64,000 nucleotides of DNA from JARRPM01 sp963765545. Lineage in GTDB: Bacteria > Pseudomonadota > Gammaproteobacteria > Pseudomonadales > Halieaceae. The DNA lies in the NCBI GenBank assembly GCA_963765545.1, contig CAVXWW010000009.1, positions 124,001-188,000 of the forward strand, read 5' to 3'. The position numbers and the translations under genes were made by a program. The notes under the pieces are model-generated. The model was not told where the DNA came from and searched no databases. It saw only the letters and a list, made by a program, of their open reading frames with translations. Every line of letters starts with the position of its first letter. The first letter of the stretch is position 1. Shown piece after piece: positions 16,144-26,800 of this stretch.

Positions 16144-16309
16144 GTATTTTTATTATCCCGTTGTTTATCGGTTGATTTGCTTCCAGACCGATAAAAACAC
16201 GAAAGACCATGCGTAATAATAGCAGAGGGTTTGGCTGAGGCAATGGGGCCCGCTGAAATCCGTTACGCTATTTATGAGTCATCAGCTGGCCGCTCTAATC
16301 GCGGAACGA

Positions 16310-18130
16310 TTACCGCCGTAGTTGCGCCTGCTCGCTACGCAGTAATTGCTCAAAAGCGGATATCTGCTGGCTGGCGATATCAACACTGGCCTGCCAGAAT
16401 TCGGGTCTGGAGAGATCGGTCTGCAGATGCGTCCTGGCCAGATCCTCGGCCGTCATTGAGCCGGTGCCGCGCAGCAGTTTGACATAGTCTGTGTAGAACG
16501 CCTCGCCGCGTTGGCCTCTTTGAGCGTAAACGCCCTTGCTGAATAAATAGCCAAACAGGTAGGGGTAATTATAAAAGCTAACGTTGGCAATACTGAAATG
16601 TAACTTGCTGGCCCAGAACATGTCATCAGGCTGGCTCATCGAGTCGCCATACCAGCGGGACCAGGTGGCGGCCATGAGCTCGCGCAGTGCCCGTACACTG
16701 AGCTCGCCAGCGCCGCGTTGCTCGTAGAATGCCCGCTCGAAATCAAAGCGCACCGGGATGTTAATCAGGAAAGACAGGGCCGAAGAGATCTCTTCAAACA
16801 GCATCAGGCGCCGCTCATAACTGGATTCTGCCCTGGCCAACAGGTTGTCGCGCACTACACTCTCGGCAAAAATGGAGGCGGTTTCTGCCAGGGTCATGGG
16901 GTAATCGCTTTGGCTGAACGGCAAGTCGCGCATCACCCAGGAATGAAAGGCGTGGCCTAGCTCATGGGCCAGGGTCAACACATCCGACATGCTGTTGCCC
17001 CAGGTCATGAACACAACGGGGGTGCGATGGGCGGAAAAACCGCTGCAGAATGCCCCCAGCTGTTTGCGTGCCTGGGGCGCGGCGTCTATCCAGTTGCGCT
17101 GCACCATCATGTCAACAAACTCACCCATTTCGGGGTGAACACCCGCAAAACACTCGCGGATGATATCGATAGCTTCTGTAAAGCTGTACTCCTTTGCGAC
17201 CACACCCTCCGGCGCCGGCATCGCAGCAAACTGGTCCCAGGGATCGAGGCGCTCCGTCTGGTAAAGCTCTGCCATCAGTCTCGCCGCTCTTCGACCCAGG
17301 CCCACGTTGTCCCAGGCAACCTTCAACAGGCAATCCAGTGTGCCGCGCTCAATCCGGCTGTCGTGCAGGCTGGGCTCGAGAAAATGCACTGGCCGGATGT
17401 GGGAGCGCTTGTCATATTCACTGAGCCGCCAGCCGGAAAGCGCGTTCAGGATCGCTGCAATGGATTCGGCATGGGTCTCCATTTGTGCCCTGACACCGCG
17501 CCAGGCGGGTTCCCTGCGCTGGCTGTCGCCGCTATACAGGATACTTGCCGCCTGGGATATTCCCATATGCTCGATGGCACCATCCGCAAGCTTGAGTTCC
17601 ACATCCAGTCCGCCGGTCAAGCGGCTGTACAGCCGGGACCAGGCCGCGTGGCCGTCGACTGCCATCGCCGACAGTAGCTGCTCCTGCGCCACGCTCAGCC
17701 TGGTATCCTTGAGCCTGCGCTGCTGGTCGATCTCAAAACGGAAGCGCTCCAGCAGGCCGCTTGTATCCTCGCCTGCAAGTACTGTGTCCAGTTCCGCCTG
17801 GTCCATGCGAACCAGGCGATCGTGGAAGGGCTCGAACGCCTGGTCGAGATCAGCCATAAGCCTGTCAGCCTCACCGCTGAGTTCCCGGGCGGCTTCGTCG
17901 GCGCTATTGACGGCCAGTAGACAGCCGGCATATTCAGCCAGGTTATAGGCGCTGATGCGCGCTTGTTCCGCTTGAGTCAGCGCCTGCTGCATGACCCCGG
18001 GATCGGCGTTACTGTGCTCCCAATGCGCCAGCTGGGACAGGCGTTCCCTGACGAAGGCGATATCGGTCCGAATTGACGGGTCATCCAGGCCACTATAGGC
18101 AACGGAAAGGTCCCACACGGGTGCGTTCAT
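16310..18130 (-). CDS. pepF: M3-family oligoendopeptidase F
   Basis: 606 residues, the usual length of bacterial oligoendopeptidase F. The zinc-binding signature TLAHELGHAFHSW lies at ~387, with the downstream Glu in TLAETASIFAE providing the third ligand. Cytosolic M3 peptidases of this type cut short peptides of about 5-20 residues. No signal peptide is present, agreeing with a cytoplasmic place. The gene stands alone with a gap to the cytochrome genes on one side and the divergent, deleted serine hydrolase on the other. Confidence 0.9.
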   Translation of the reverse strand: MNAPVWDLSVAYSGLDDPSIRTDIAFVRERLSQLAHWEHSNADPGVMQQALTQAEQARISAYNLAEYAGCLLAVNSADEAARELSGEADRLMADLDQAFEPFHDRLVRMDQAELDTVLAGEDTSGLLERFRFEIDQQRRLKDTRLSVAQEQLLSAMAVDGHAAWSRLYSRLTGGLDVELKLADGAIEHMGISQAASILYSGDSQRREPAWRGVRAQMETHAESIAAILNALSGWRLSEYDKRSHIRPVHFLEPSLHDSRIERGTLDCLLKVAWDNVGLGRRAARLMAELYQTERLDPWDQFAAMPAPEGVVAKEYSFTEAIDIIRECFAGVHPEMGEFVDMMVQRNWIDAAPQARKQLGAFCSGFSAHRTPVVFMTWGNSMSDVLTLAHELGHAFHSWVMRDLPFSQSDYPMTLAETASIFAESVVRDNLLARAESSYERRLMLFEEISSALSFLINIPVRFDFERAFYEQRGAGELSVRALRELMAATWSRWYGDSMSQPDDMFWASKLHFSIANVSFYNYPYLFGYLFSKGVYAQRGQRGEAFYTDYVKLLRGTGSMTAEDLARTHLQTDLSRPEFWQASVDIASQQISAFEQLLRSEQAQLRR

Positions 18131-18261
18131 AAGCTCTCCTGGAAAATCGGTGTGCGCGTGGCCGATGCACGCTCGCGAAGACGAGGCTCATTCTTATCGA
18201 AAACCAACAGTCTTGTCGAATTCAGTTACTATTGCGATATCTCAGCTGGGGGAGCATCGCC

Positions 18262-18672
18262 GTGAAATTACTGTTGCAGAGTTGTGTTTGCGCCGCAGTC
18301 CTGCTCGGCAGCGGGATGGCATTCGCGCAGGAGGAAGAGTTTGATTACTTCGCCCACAACCGGGAACTGATCCGCAACGGCGTGCAGGCAGTGCTGCAAT
18401 GCAATGGCCTGTTTACCTCACACCGAACACCTGCGCCCGCTACCCGCGATAGGGGCAATTTTTATGGCGGTCAGTGGTGGCTGGTGCCGGACGATGTGAC
18501 GGATGTACCCGGGGATGCCTATTCCACTGCAGGTAATCGGGGTCAATACGTGATTGTGGTGCCGTCCCACGAGTTGGTCATCGTCAGGCGTGGTCTTGAT
18601 TATGGCAAGCAGGGCTTTGACCGCTGGGATCTATTGCGCGAGGTACTCAAGGCTTTCGATGGAGGCCCCTGA
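18262..18672 (+). pseudogene. Internally deleted beta-lactamase-family serine hydrolase
   Basis: A 136-codon frame from GTG 18262 (GGGAG 7 bp upstream) with an intact signal peptide (VCAAVLLGSGMAFA). Its N-terminal part (FDYFAHNRELIRNGVQAVLQC, then NGLF) matches the start, and its C-terminal part (GGQWWLVPDD, NRGQYVIVVPSHELVIVRRG, DRWDLLREVLKAF) the end, of large periplasmic serine hydrolases of the class C beta-lactamase fold, which normally exceed 400 residues. The central part holding the SxxK and YxN catalytic motifs is missing. The two ends join in frame around 18425-18470. The gene is therefore non-catalytic, although it still has a plausible start and no stop. Recognition of both ends is from family memory. 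Confidence 0.75.
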
Positions 18673-18813
18673 CCAGGCACTGTGCTCGCATACTTGCCGG
18701 CAGCTAATTGGTTTCCAGGTATGGGCCTGAGTCGGATTGCTGGGCGCCCCGCAGCAGGGCAGCAAGACCGGAGACAAGATCAAATACCGCACGCAGCCAG
18801 CCATTGACCAGCC

Positions 18814-20517
18814 TCACGTGCAGATTACGGCCGCCTCCACCACGCCGGACCTCTCCTGCCGCGCCTTCACGCTGAGTGTGGTACCCGGTTCGGCTTCTAC
18901 CAGCCATTCAACCTTGGCCCGGCTGCTGCGCCCATCCATACTGTCGAATCCGGTGGCCATAAAAACCGGGGAGGCCATCATCCCTACTCGACCCTCCAGG
19001 TGGCCTATCTCCAGCCAGGGGGTACCGCGCAGTAATGTTGCGTGTTCGGGTAACTGGATTTCCGCCACAACCTCGCGCGTCGACTTATTGGCCTTTGCTT
19101 TTTCGCTGCCGGCTGTACCGAGATACCCGCCATTTTCCACCACCAGCCGAACCATGAATGTTCTATCCCCCATGCGCGTAGCGCTCGCTTCAACCAGTTC
19201 CAGTTTTGCTGTCATCAGGGCCTGGTAGACGAACCAGTCTGGAAAACAGGCTACCTCTTTCTCCAGCAGGTGCAGTGGCGGGTTGTGAAAGGAGTTCATT
19301 ATGTCCCAGCCGCCGATTTCGAGCGGTCCCAACTGGGGGTGTTCGAACTCATACCAATCGATATGAGCAGTGCCGGGACACTCTTTGTCAAAGAATCTGA
19401 AGACTGTCAGATCGTCCTCGTCCTCGTGGTCAAATAACCAGTCTGAATAGCGTTTGTTGGTCATATCCACGCCCGCGGTTTTGTGCGGTGCCCAGTATTC
19501 TATGGTCCAGAAGTAAATTCCCAGGTGCTCATAGACCCAATCAAATCCGCCGGCAATATTCTGTTTCGGGTGATAGCGAAAGTCGTGATAAATACTCACT
19601 GCCGGGTAACCGGAAAGGCTCGACCCCTTCTCACCCATTGTCTTGTAAGCGCGCAGGTCGTTGACCGGAATGTCCTGGTCCGGATGGTTGGAGGCCGAGC
19701 GCAGTAATATACCGGAGAAGGTGTGTCCGGCGACGGCGATAACTATATTACCGTGGCTGCTGATGAAGTCGCCCAATGCGCGGGTTTCAGGCTCGGAAAA
19801 GGGGCCTGGACCGGCTCCCACCTGCTTGCCCTCGGGGGCCCAGTTCGCCGGAAAGTTTCGGTTCAGGTCCAGTCCTTCAGGGGGTGTGTTCTGCCTGACG
19901 ATAGCCCCGTCGTAGCCTATGACCTCCCCTTCCCGAAACAGGTAGTAGAACTCGCCCTCGAAATCGTCAGGCGCCCGACGCACCATCAAACGCGATTCCT
20001 GCGGATGCGGCTTCCAGGGGCCATTTTTGTCGGGCTTTCGCATGAACAGGACGCGCCCGTCGCCGTCTACATCCATGACTCTCATGCCGTCAACCTGTTC
20101 GTCATTGTGAGGGTAGGGACGAACGGATGAGCGGAGCTTGCGGTTCATTTCGCCCAGCGCCCACTCGGCTCCATCGGGGTTTACTCGTGGGCAGATGTAG
20201 AAAGTGCGCGTATCGAGGCAGTGTGTAATCGCCTTATCAATGCCGAACCTGGAGACCATTTTTTCAATGTGATACAGGCAGGCGGTAGAGGCAGTGACTT
20301 CAACAGAGTGAATATTACCGTCTAACCACACGGCCGGTTTGTCTCGTGCGTCCCCGGTTTTACTGTTGGTCAAGGTAATAACCCAGATGTCGCGCCCCTC
20401 GAAGGATTTGCCAATACTCTCCAGCGAAACGAGGTCGGGATACTCGCGCGCGTAGTCATGAAGGAGCTGGGACAGCTCTTCGTGCAGGTAGAAGCGGTCA
20501 AAAGAAATAGCTGGCAT
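18814..20517 (-). CDS. M14-family zinc carboxypeptidase
   Basis: The M14 zinc site is visible: GNIHSVEVTAS (His ~69, Glu ~72) and a later histidine in VAGHTFSG; the catalytic Glu is probably in FWTIEYWAP. RVNPDGAEWAL is a typical M14 strand, and DLNRNFPANW carries the substrate-carboxylate-binding Asn-Arg pair. I begin it at ATG 20517 (567 residues, MPAISFDRF); longer readings overlap the next gene by 37 bp and lack homology. No signal peptide is seen, so the enzyme is probably cytoplasmic. The C-terminal ~180 residues (VYQALMTAKLELVEAS onward) are beta-rich and may be a transthyretin-like domain, common in this family. The MFS gene upstream may import its peptide substrates. Confidence 0.85.
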   Translation of the reverse strand: MPAISFDRFYLHEELSQLLHDYAREYPDLVSLESIGKSFEGRDIWVITLTNSKTGDARDKPAVWLDGNIHSVEVTASTACLYHIEKMVSRFGIDKAITHCLDTRTFYICPRVNPDGAEWALGEMNRKLRSSVRPYPHNDEQVDGMRVMDVDGDGRVLFMRKPDKNGPWKPHPQESRLMVRRAPDDFEGEFYYLFREGEVIGYDGAIVRQNTPPEGLDLNRNFPANWAPEGKQVGAGPGPFSEPETRALGDFISSHGNIVIAVAGHTFSGILLRSASNHPDQDIPVNDLRAYKTMGEKGSSLSGYPAVSIYHDFRYHPKQNIAGGFDWVYEHLGIYFWTIEYWAPHKTAGVDMTNKRYSDWLFDHEDEDDLTVFRFFDKECPGTAHIDWYEFEHPQLGPLEIGGWDIMNSFHNPPLHLLEKEVACFPDWFVYQALMTAKLELVEASATRMGDRTFMVRLVVENGGYLGTAGSEKAKANKSTREVVAEIQLPEHATLLRGTPWLEIGHLEGRVGMMASPVFMATGFDSMDGRSSRAKVEWLVEAEPGTTLSVKARQERSGVVEAAVICT

Positions 20518-20645
20518 GGGCGTGATCCCGGGCAAGTAGCAAAAAGAAAGAGCAGTGCCACCGCATTTTGCACGATTGTCAGCGTGGAGGCCATGATGGG
20601 GCCAGGGCCTGCCAGTGCAGTTGGCGGTTATACGTTCCGGCCGGG

Positions 20646-21920
20646 CTAGTCGCTTACGTTGCCCGCATTTGTATTCGGCCACTTTTCCTGCCGCCGCTGT
20701 TTGAGGAAATGCCAGGCGGGTACCAGCACCAGTGCTCCCAGTATTCCAGCGATGACAAAGTGGGCTTCATAGCCAATGCGGCTGGCCACCCAGCCGGACG
20801 TGGCTCCCACCAGTCCTGACAGGATGACCTGGCAACAGGTTTGCAGGCTGTAATCCGCACCCTCATGGTTGTTCCGGCACTGATCCATCATCAGTGCAAA
20901 CAGCACCACTGTGGACATGCCGTCGGCGACCTGTTCGAACAGCATCACCGTGTAGATCGTGCTCATCTGGGTGAATCCCGCCGCAATCAGCGCGAAGCCG
21001 CCTATTCCCAGTGCTTGCAGCATTCCAAAAAACAGCAGGGTGAACCTGGGGCCCAGACGGTAATAGAGCAGCCCCCCTGCAACCGCGGCTATCATGCCGG
21101 CAATTGACGAGGTGAGTGTGAGCGTGCCAATGGCCGACAGTGACAATCCGGCGTCGACCAACATGGGCTTGACCATGCCGGAGCCGAAGGCGTCACCCAG
21201 CTTGTAGGTGACCAGCACCAGTAACCAGAGCCCGATACCGGGCTGACGGAAAAAAGCGCGATGGCTCTCCCAGAGGAATAGCGGCGAGCTCGCCTTCTTT
21301 GCAGGTACCTCGGGAGCATTGATGTCCGGGCGCTCACGAAAAACCAGCGCGGGAATGGTCAGGAAAAGCAGCAGGCTGGCCAATATCAGGAAGCTGGGCT
21401 GCCAGCCGATACGGTCAATCGCCAATAGCAGCAGGCTACCCCCGATAATCATACCCAGTTTGTAGCCCGACACCTGGATGCTGTTACCCAGGCCTCGCCA
21501 TTCGCTGGGCAGCAGCTTGACCGTTAGACCGTCGGTGGCGATATCCTGCGTGGCTGAGCACATGTTAAAAAGCAGCAGGATGGCAAAAAATGGTACCAGG
21601 TAGGCCTGGAAAATCTGGCCGGGCTCGAACTGGCTTAGCGCGATCAGAAGTAGAATGACCGAGGCCTGCATGGGCAGTATCCAGCTGCGGTGCGGGCCCG
21701 TGCTGCGAAAGTGAAACCGGTCTACGTAGGGTGCCCAGACAAATTTCAGCATCCATGGCAAAGCCAGCAACTCGAGCAGGCCAATGTATTCCAGTGAGAC
21801 CTGGTGCTGGCGCAGCATGGCCGGCAATGCATGGGCGAGAAGGCCGGCCGGCAGGCCCTGGGAGAAATACAGGCTGGTGAGCAGTATAAACACGAAGCCT
21901 GAAGGCCGCGTAGCTGGCAT
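20646..21920 (-). CDS. AmpG-like MFS transporter
   Basis: 424 residues, twelve transmembrane segments. The N-terminal SLYFSQGLPAGLLAHALPAMLR, LPWMLKFVWAPYVDRF and SATQDIATDGLTVKLL strongly resemble AmpG, the muropeptide permease, and its relatives. AmpG imports anhydromuropeptides from cell-wall turnover; members with this pattern also carry other substrates. It lies just upstream of the M14 carboxypeptidase on the same strand, a pairing that would make sense for peptide or muropeptide uptake and trimming. The exact substrate is inference. Confidence 0.8.
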   Translation of the reverse strand: MPATRPSGFVFILLTSLYFSQGLPAGLLAHALPAMLRQHQVSLEYIGLLELLALPWMLKFVWAPYVDRFHFRSTGPHRSWILPMQASVILLLIALSQFEPGQIFQAYLVPFFAILLLFNMCSATQDIATDGLTVKLLPSEWRGLGNSIQVSGYKLGMIIGGSLLLLAIDRIGWQPSFLILASLLLFLTIPALVFRERPDINAPEVPAKKASSPLFLWESHRAFFRQPGIGLWLLVLVTYKLGDAFGSGMVKPMLVDAGLSLSAIGTLTLTSSIAGMIAAVAGGLLYYRLGPRFTLLFFGMLQALGIGGFALIAAGFTQMSTIYTVMLFEQVADGMSTVVLFALMMDQCRNNHEGADYSLQTCCQVILSGLVGATSGWVASRIGYEAHFVIAGILGALVLVPAWHFLKQRRQEKWPNTNAGNVSD

Positions 21921-22008
21921 GATTTACACTTTCAATTCAGCGACAAGAGGCAAGACCGGCAGCTTCGTGGTATAGCCAATGACATGGTTTCACCTGGGAG
22001 CCGAATAA

Positions 22009-22656
22009 TCAGCAACCCGCCTTTCGGTTGGTTTTGAAGCGCCTGCCTGAACAACCGTAGTCGGTAGTCGTACCTTGAGGTGACGCATCCGGTTCCGCCG
22101 CATCGGGGGATGTGCCCGGGGTTTCTGGTGGCGCAGCTACGGCTGTCATAGCACCGGTGCCGGGAGCTGTTACGTCGCCGGCGACAGAAGCAGGTGCTGC
22201 GATATCCGCTGCCACCTGATACACCATGTCATTCGGTATCGGTACGCTCAGGTTGTACTGCGCGATTTTCCAGCCGGCAGCGGATCTTACCAGTACGCCG
22301 CTGCCGCGGCAGTTGCCCAGCCCCTCGTTGTCGAGGCTTTCATCGAACCAGGCGGTGTCGCCACTGGGGGAGATAATGATATCGCGTTGCAATGGAGTAT
22401 AGGTCCACCCCTGGCCCGCGCTGAAATGGCGGGTGACAAAGTCGCGAAACTCCTGTCCCTGCCAGCGTTCACTGCCGTCTGTTCCCAGGAACACCACGTT
22501 GTCGGCCATGGCTTCGAAGTAGGCGACGCTGTCAGCGCGGGAAGCCGCCTGGTGAAAATTGTCCAGGGTCTTGTTCACAAGAGCAATATCATCGCCCTGT
22601 GCAGTAGCTGTCACTATCATGCAGCATGCCGCCAGAAAGTATCGTAAAGATGGCAT
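22009..22656 (-). CDS. Secreted NTF2/SnoaL-like (DUF4440-type) protein
   Basis: Start at ATG 22656, preceded by AGGAG 7 bp away; it gives a signal peptide (LRYFLAACCMIVTATAQG) and 215 residues. Residues ~22-140 are an NTF2-like fold of the DUF4440/SnoaL kind: a long helix (LVNKTLDNFHQAASRADSVA), DNVVFLGTDGSERWQG, FRDFVTRHF and WKIAQYNLSVPIPN. The final ~60 residues are Ala/Pro/Thr-rich low complexity with a Cys-containing end. Catalytic or binding function unknown. It sits alone, divergent from nothing obvious. Confidence 0.75.
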   Translation of the reverse strand: MPSLRYFLAACCMIVTATAQGDDIALVNKTLDNFHQAASRADSVAYFEAMADNVVFLGTDGSERWQGQEFRDFVTRHFSAGQGWTYTPLQRDIIISPSGDTAWFDESLDNEGLGNCRGSGVLVRSAAGWKIAQYNLSVPIPNDMVYQVAADIAAPASVAGDVTAPGTGAMTAVAAPPETPGTSPDAAEPDASPQGTTTDYGCSGRRFKTNRKAGC

Positions 22657-22837
22657 GTACGCTCTCCTAAAGCCGCTGGTTGCCCGGTGTTGACACCACA
22701 ACCGGACTTGCGAGGATATCAATAGTGGCTTTCAATTTCTCCTGCTTTATTATCTGCGGGCTGCTCGGCCTCGATAACAACCGGGACGGGTCGGGTGACA
22801 GCTTTACAGACTTTTAGCGCCGGCCTACCCGGACTGG

Positions 22838-23806
22838 TCAAATTGCCTCCAGCTGCGCCTGTATGCCTTCATCAATCAGGGGCACTACCTCTGCAGCGGC
22901 AAGGTTTTCTTCCAGTTGCTCTATCCGGGAAGCCCCCAGGATGACGGTGGAGACTCTGGGGTTCAACAGGCACCAGGCGATGGCCAGCTTCGATGGGGTG
23001 GTGCCCAGTGCCTGTGCAATGGGCAGGAACTTCGCAACCCGTTTCATTCGGTCCTGGCCGCGCTCAGACTCCACCATGTGCTTCTTCAACCACTCGTAAC
23101 CCGCCAGTGATGCTCTTGAGCCCTCCGGGATACCGCCGAGGTACTTGCCGGTCAGTGCTCCTGAGGCCAGCGGTGACCAGGTGGTGGTGCCCATTTCGTA
23201 TTTTTCAAAAATGGGCGCGTACTCCAACTCAAACCGCTCCCTGTCCAGCAGATTGTATTGCGGTTGTTCCATTGTGGGTGGCGTCAGGTGATTGTCGTGA
23301 GCGAACTCGTAGGCCTCCGCGATCTCCGGGGCACTCCACTCGGATGTACCCCAGTACAGAATCTTGCCCTGGGTGACCAGGTTGTGCATGGCCCACACGG
23401 TTTCGCCAACCGGTGTGTCCGGGTCGGCCCTGTGGCAAAAATAGAGGTCCAGGTAGTCCACCTGCAAGCGGGTCATGGCCTGGTGGCAGGCTTCGGTAAT
23501 ATGCTTCCTGCTCAGCCCGGCCTGGGTTGGCAGGGGGTTTTCGGTGGCGCCGAAAAATACCTTGGAAGATACGCAATAACTGTCTCTGGGTCGTGCCAGT
23601 GACTTGAGTGCCTTGCCCATAACGATTTCAGAGCGACCGGCTTCATAACCCTCCGCGTTATCGAAAAAATTGATGCCCGCGTCAAAGCAGGTGCCAAACA
23701 TGGCCTCGGCCAGCCGGGCGTCTACCTGCTTGTTGAAGGTAACCCATGACCCGAACGACAGGCTTGAGAGTTTGAGTCCGGATGCACCGAGGCGTCTGTA
23801 TTGCAT
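22838..23806 (-). CDS. Aldo/keto reductase (potassium-channel beta-subunit/YghZ-like group)
   Basis: 322 residues, the full family length. The catalytic tetrad is visible: Asp and Tyr in FFDNAEGYEAGRSE (~47-60), Lys in SSKVFFG (~82) and His in YFCHRADPDTP (~124). NADPH-binding elements follow near the C-terminus (SKLAIAWCLLNP, ILGASRIEQLEEN). The enzyme reduces carbonyls with NADPH in the cytoplasm. It begins 15 bp after the RND transporter, with AGGAAG as ribosome-binding site, so it is the last gene of the efflux operon; it may detoxify compounds the pump also handles (inference). Confidence 0.88.
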   Translation of the reverse strand: MQYRRLGASGLKLSSLSFGSWVTFNKQVDARLAEAMFGTCFDAGINFFDNAEGYEAGRSEIVMGKALKSLARPRDSYCVSSKVFFGATENPLPTQAGLSRKHITEACHQAMTRLQVDYLDLYFCHRADPDTPVGETVWAMHNLVTQGKILYWGTSEWSAPEIAEAYEFAHDNHLTPPTMEQPQYNLLDRERFELEYAPIFEKYEMGTTTWSPLASGALTGKYLGGIPEGSRASLAGYEWLKKHMVESERGQDRMKRVAKFLPIAQALGTTPSKLAIAWCLLNPRVSTVILGASRIEQLEENLAAAEVVPLIDEGIQAQLEAI

Positions 23807-23821
23807 GGCTTTCTTCCTTTT

Positions 23822-26800
23822 TTAATGTCCCGCGGCGAGGACGGCTTCATGTTGTATATCCTTGCTATGGTCAGATGCAAGTACCAGGTAGACGCTGGGA
23901 AGAATAAATAGCGTGAACAGTGTGCCGATAAGCATCCCGGCTACCAGGATAATGCCGATGCTGTTTCTCGCCTCGGCGCCCGCGCCAGTGACCAGTACCA
24001 GGGGGAAGTGTCCCACCACCGTTGCCCCGGTCGTCATCAGCACCGGCCGCAAGCGTACGCTGGCACCGTGGGTAATGGCTTCCAGCTTGCTCATGCCCTG
24101 TTGCTGCAGGTGGTTGGCAAATTCAACGATCAGTATGCCGTTCTTCGCGACCAGCCCCACCAGGGTGATCAGGCCGATCTGGGAGTAGATGTTTACCGTT
24201 GTCCAGCCCAGGAAGGTGAACATGAGGGCTCCTGAGAGCGCAAGTGGAACACATCCCAGCAGCACGACCAGCGGATCCCGGAGGCTGTTAAACAGGACTA
24301 CGAGCACCAGGAATACGAAGGCCAGCGCAAATCCTAGGGCACCCAGCAGGGTATTACCTTCCTGGCGGATCTGGCGGGATTCTCCTGCGTAGTCAATCGC
24401 ATAGCCCTTGGGCAGGATGTCTGCCGCCGCGTCTTCTATCGCGCTCAGGCCGGCCTCCTTGGTATAGGCAGGGATCATGCCGGCGAAAATTGTAAAGGAA
24501 TTACGTTGCTGGAACTTTGTCAGTACCCGCGGGCCAACCGTCTCCTCCAGGGTCGCCAGAGCGGAAAACGGGACCATGGCTCCTGTGGGCGTCTGCAATT
24601 TTATTTGTTGTATGGAGCGCAGATCCAGGCGGTTGATATCTTCAATCATTGGAATGACCCGGTAGGCTTTGCCATCCAGGTCAAAGCGATTGACATAATC
24701 TCCCGCGAGGTAGGTGGACAATTGCTGGCTCACGTCATCCACTGTCATACCCAGGTCCGCGATGCGGTCCCGATCCAGTTCAAAGTGAGCCCGGGGAAAA
24801 TCAATCTTCAGGTTGGTGTCGACGAACAGAAACAGGTTGGCGGCGTAGGCCGCTTCCACCAGTGCGTCGGCGTACGGTTGCATCTCCTCAATCGGGACCG
24901 GGGCCGTCACTACCATTTCTACCGAGAACTGTCCGGCACTGGGCAGGGACGGGAAAAGGTTTGGAAATGCCTGCAGGCCGGGCACCATGGCAAGCTTTGC
25001 AAACGCGTCGGGCAGCATGTCCATGGGGGTCTGGCCGCGCTCGGCGGGGTCAACAAATTCCTGGCCACCGAAGGCGGCACTCGGGCTGAGAACCTGCCAC
25101 ATAAAAGTGGCGTCATTGAGACCATTCATAACACCGACGACATCGTGCATGTGCCGGTGCATATAATCCAGCGAGGCCTCAGGCGGGGCCGCGGAGATGA
25201 CAAAGATCGAGCTTTCGTCTTCTATAGGTGCCAGCTCATGCTGGGATGTGAGCAGGAAAGGTATAGCCAGCAGTGAAAAAAACAGGCCAAACACCAGCAT
25301 TTGCGGTGTCCACTGCAAGCTCCTGGCCAGCATGAACTCGTATTGCAGACGCAATTTGTCAAAGCGGTTGTTTACCCACCGTGTCATTGTCCCTTCTTGA
25401 CCCCTGGGCGGGCTCGCGTACGCGCTCATGATGGGCGACAGGGTCAGCGCGACCACGCCACTGATGAGAACCGCCACGGCCAGGGTGAAAGCGAACTCCC
25501 TGATCAGGACGCCGGTCAGGCCAGTCAAAAAGCCTATGGGCAAATAAACCGCAGCCAGGGTTACTGTCATGCCAATGATGGCAGTCAGTAGTTGGCGTGA
25601 ACTGGCCAGTGCCGCCTGCCGCCGACTCATTCCCTGGCGCATGAAACGTGCGACATTTTCAACGACCACAATGGCGTCGTCCACCACCAGCCCGACAGAA
25701 AGTACAATCGCCAGTACCGTCAGCAGGTTGAAAGAGAAGCCCATCACCATCATGACCGCCATGGCGCCCAGTAGCGAAATAGGTATCGTAATCAGCGGCA
25801 CCAGCGCGCTGCGCAAGGAGCCCATAAACAGCAGTACCACAATGCCCACCAGCAGCACGGTCTCCGCCAGGGTGATAAAAATCTCCTTCAGCGCATCACG
25901 CATGTAGAGCGTGCCGTCGTAGCCTACCTCTATCGACATACCGTCAGGCAAGCTGGCGTTGATTTCCTCCAGTGCAACGTAGAGCTGATTGCCAATGTCG
26001 AGTTCATTCGCTCCCGGCAGGCCGTAGACCGCCAGGAAGATCGTGTCTCGCTGGCTCATCCGCGATATTACCTGGCCCTCGACTTCGCCCAGTTCCAGCC
26101 TGGCGACATCGCCGACGCGCACCACTGCATTGTCGATATTGCTGATAACCAGCTGCTCAAAGTCCTCCCTGGTTTTCAAGGTGGCACTGGTCTGCAGGTC
26201 TATGCGTTGTTGCTGGTTCTCTATCCTGCCAATAGGCGCAATTACATTGTTGTCCTCCAGCGCCTGCCGCACTTGCTGTGCGCTCACATTGAAGTAATTG
26301 AGCCGGACCGGATCCAGCCAGACGCGCATGGCAGGGGAGCGACCTCCCTCGAGAAGCACCCGCTGCACACCGGGAATGGAGGTGATAATCGGTACCACGT
26401 ATCGGGTGAGGTAATCAGTTGTTTCAGGAAGGGATCGCCCGCCCATGATGACGTCCAGGTAGAAGATCGCATTGCTGGCATCAGTGCGCTCTACCTCAAT
26501 CGACGGGTCTTCGGCTCCCGGCGGCAGCTCGAACCGTATCTGGCCCAGCCTGGCTGTCAGTTCGGCCAGGGCCAGCGTACTCGACTCATTGAGCTTCAGC
26601 CATGCGGTGACCTTGCTCATACCAGCGGTGGTGCGCGAGTCCACATAATCGATGCCCGGCACAGTGGATGCCGCACGTTCAATGGGGTCTGTTACGAAGC
26701 CTTGCACGGTTTCGGCCGAGGCACCCACGTAGGGAGTGGAGATAATCAGGGAAGAGCTTTCAATTTCCGGAAACTCCAGGACCGGCATTTCTACCGCCGC

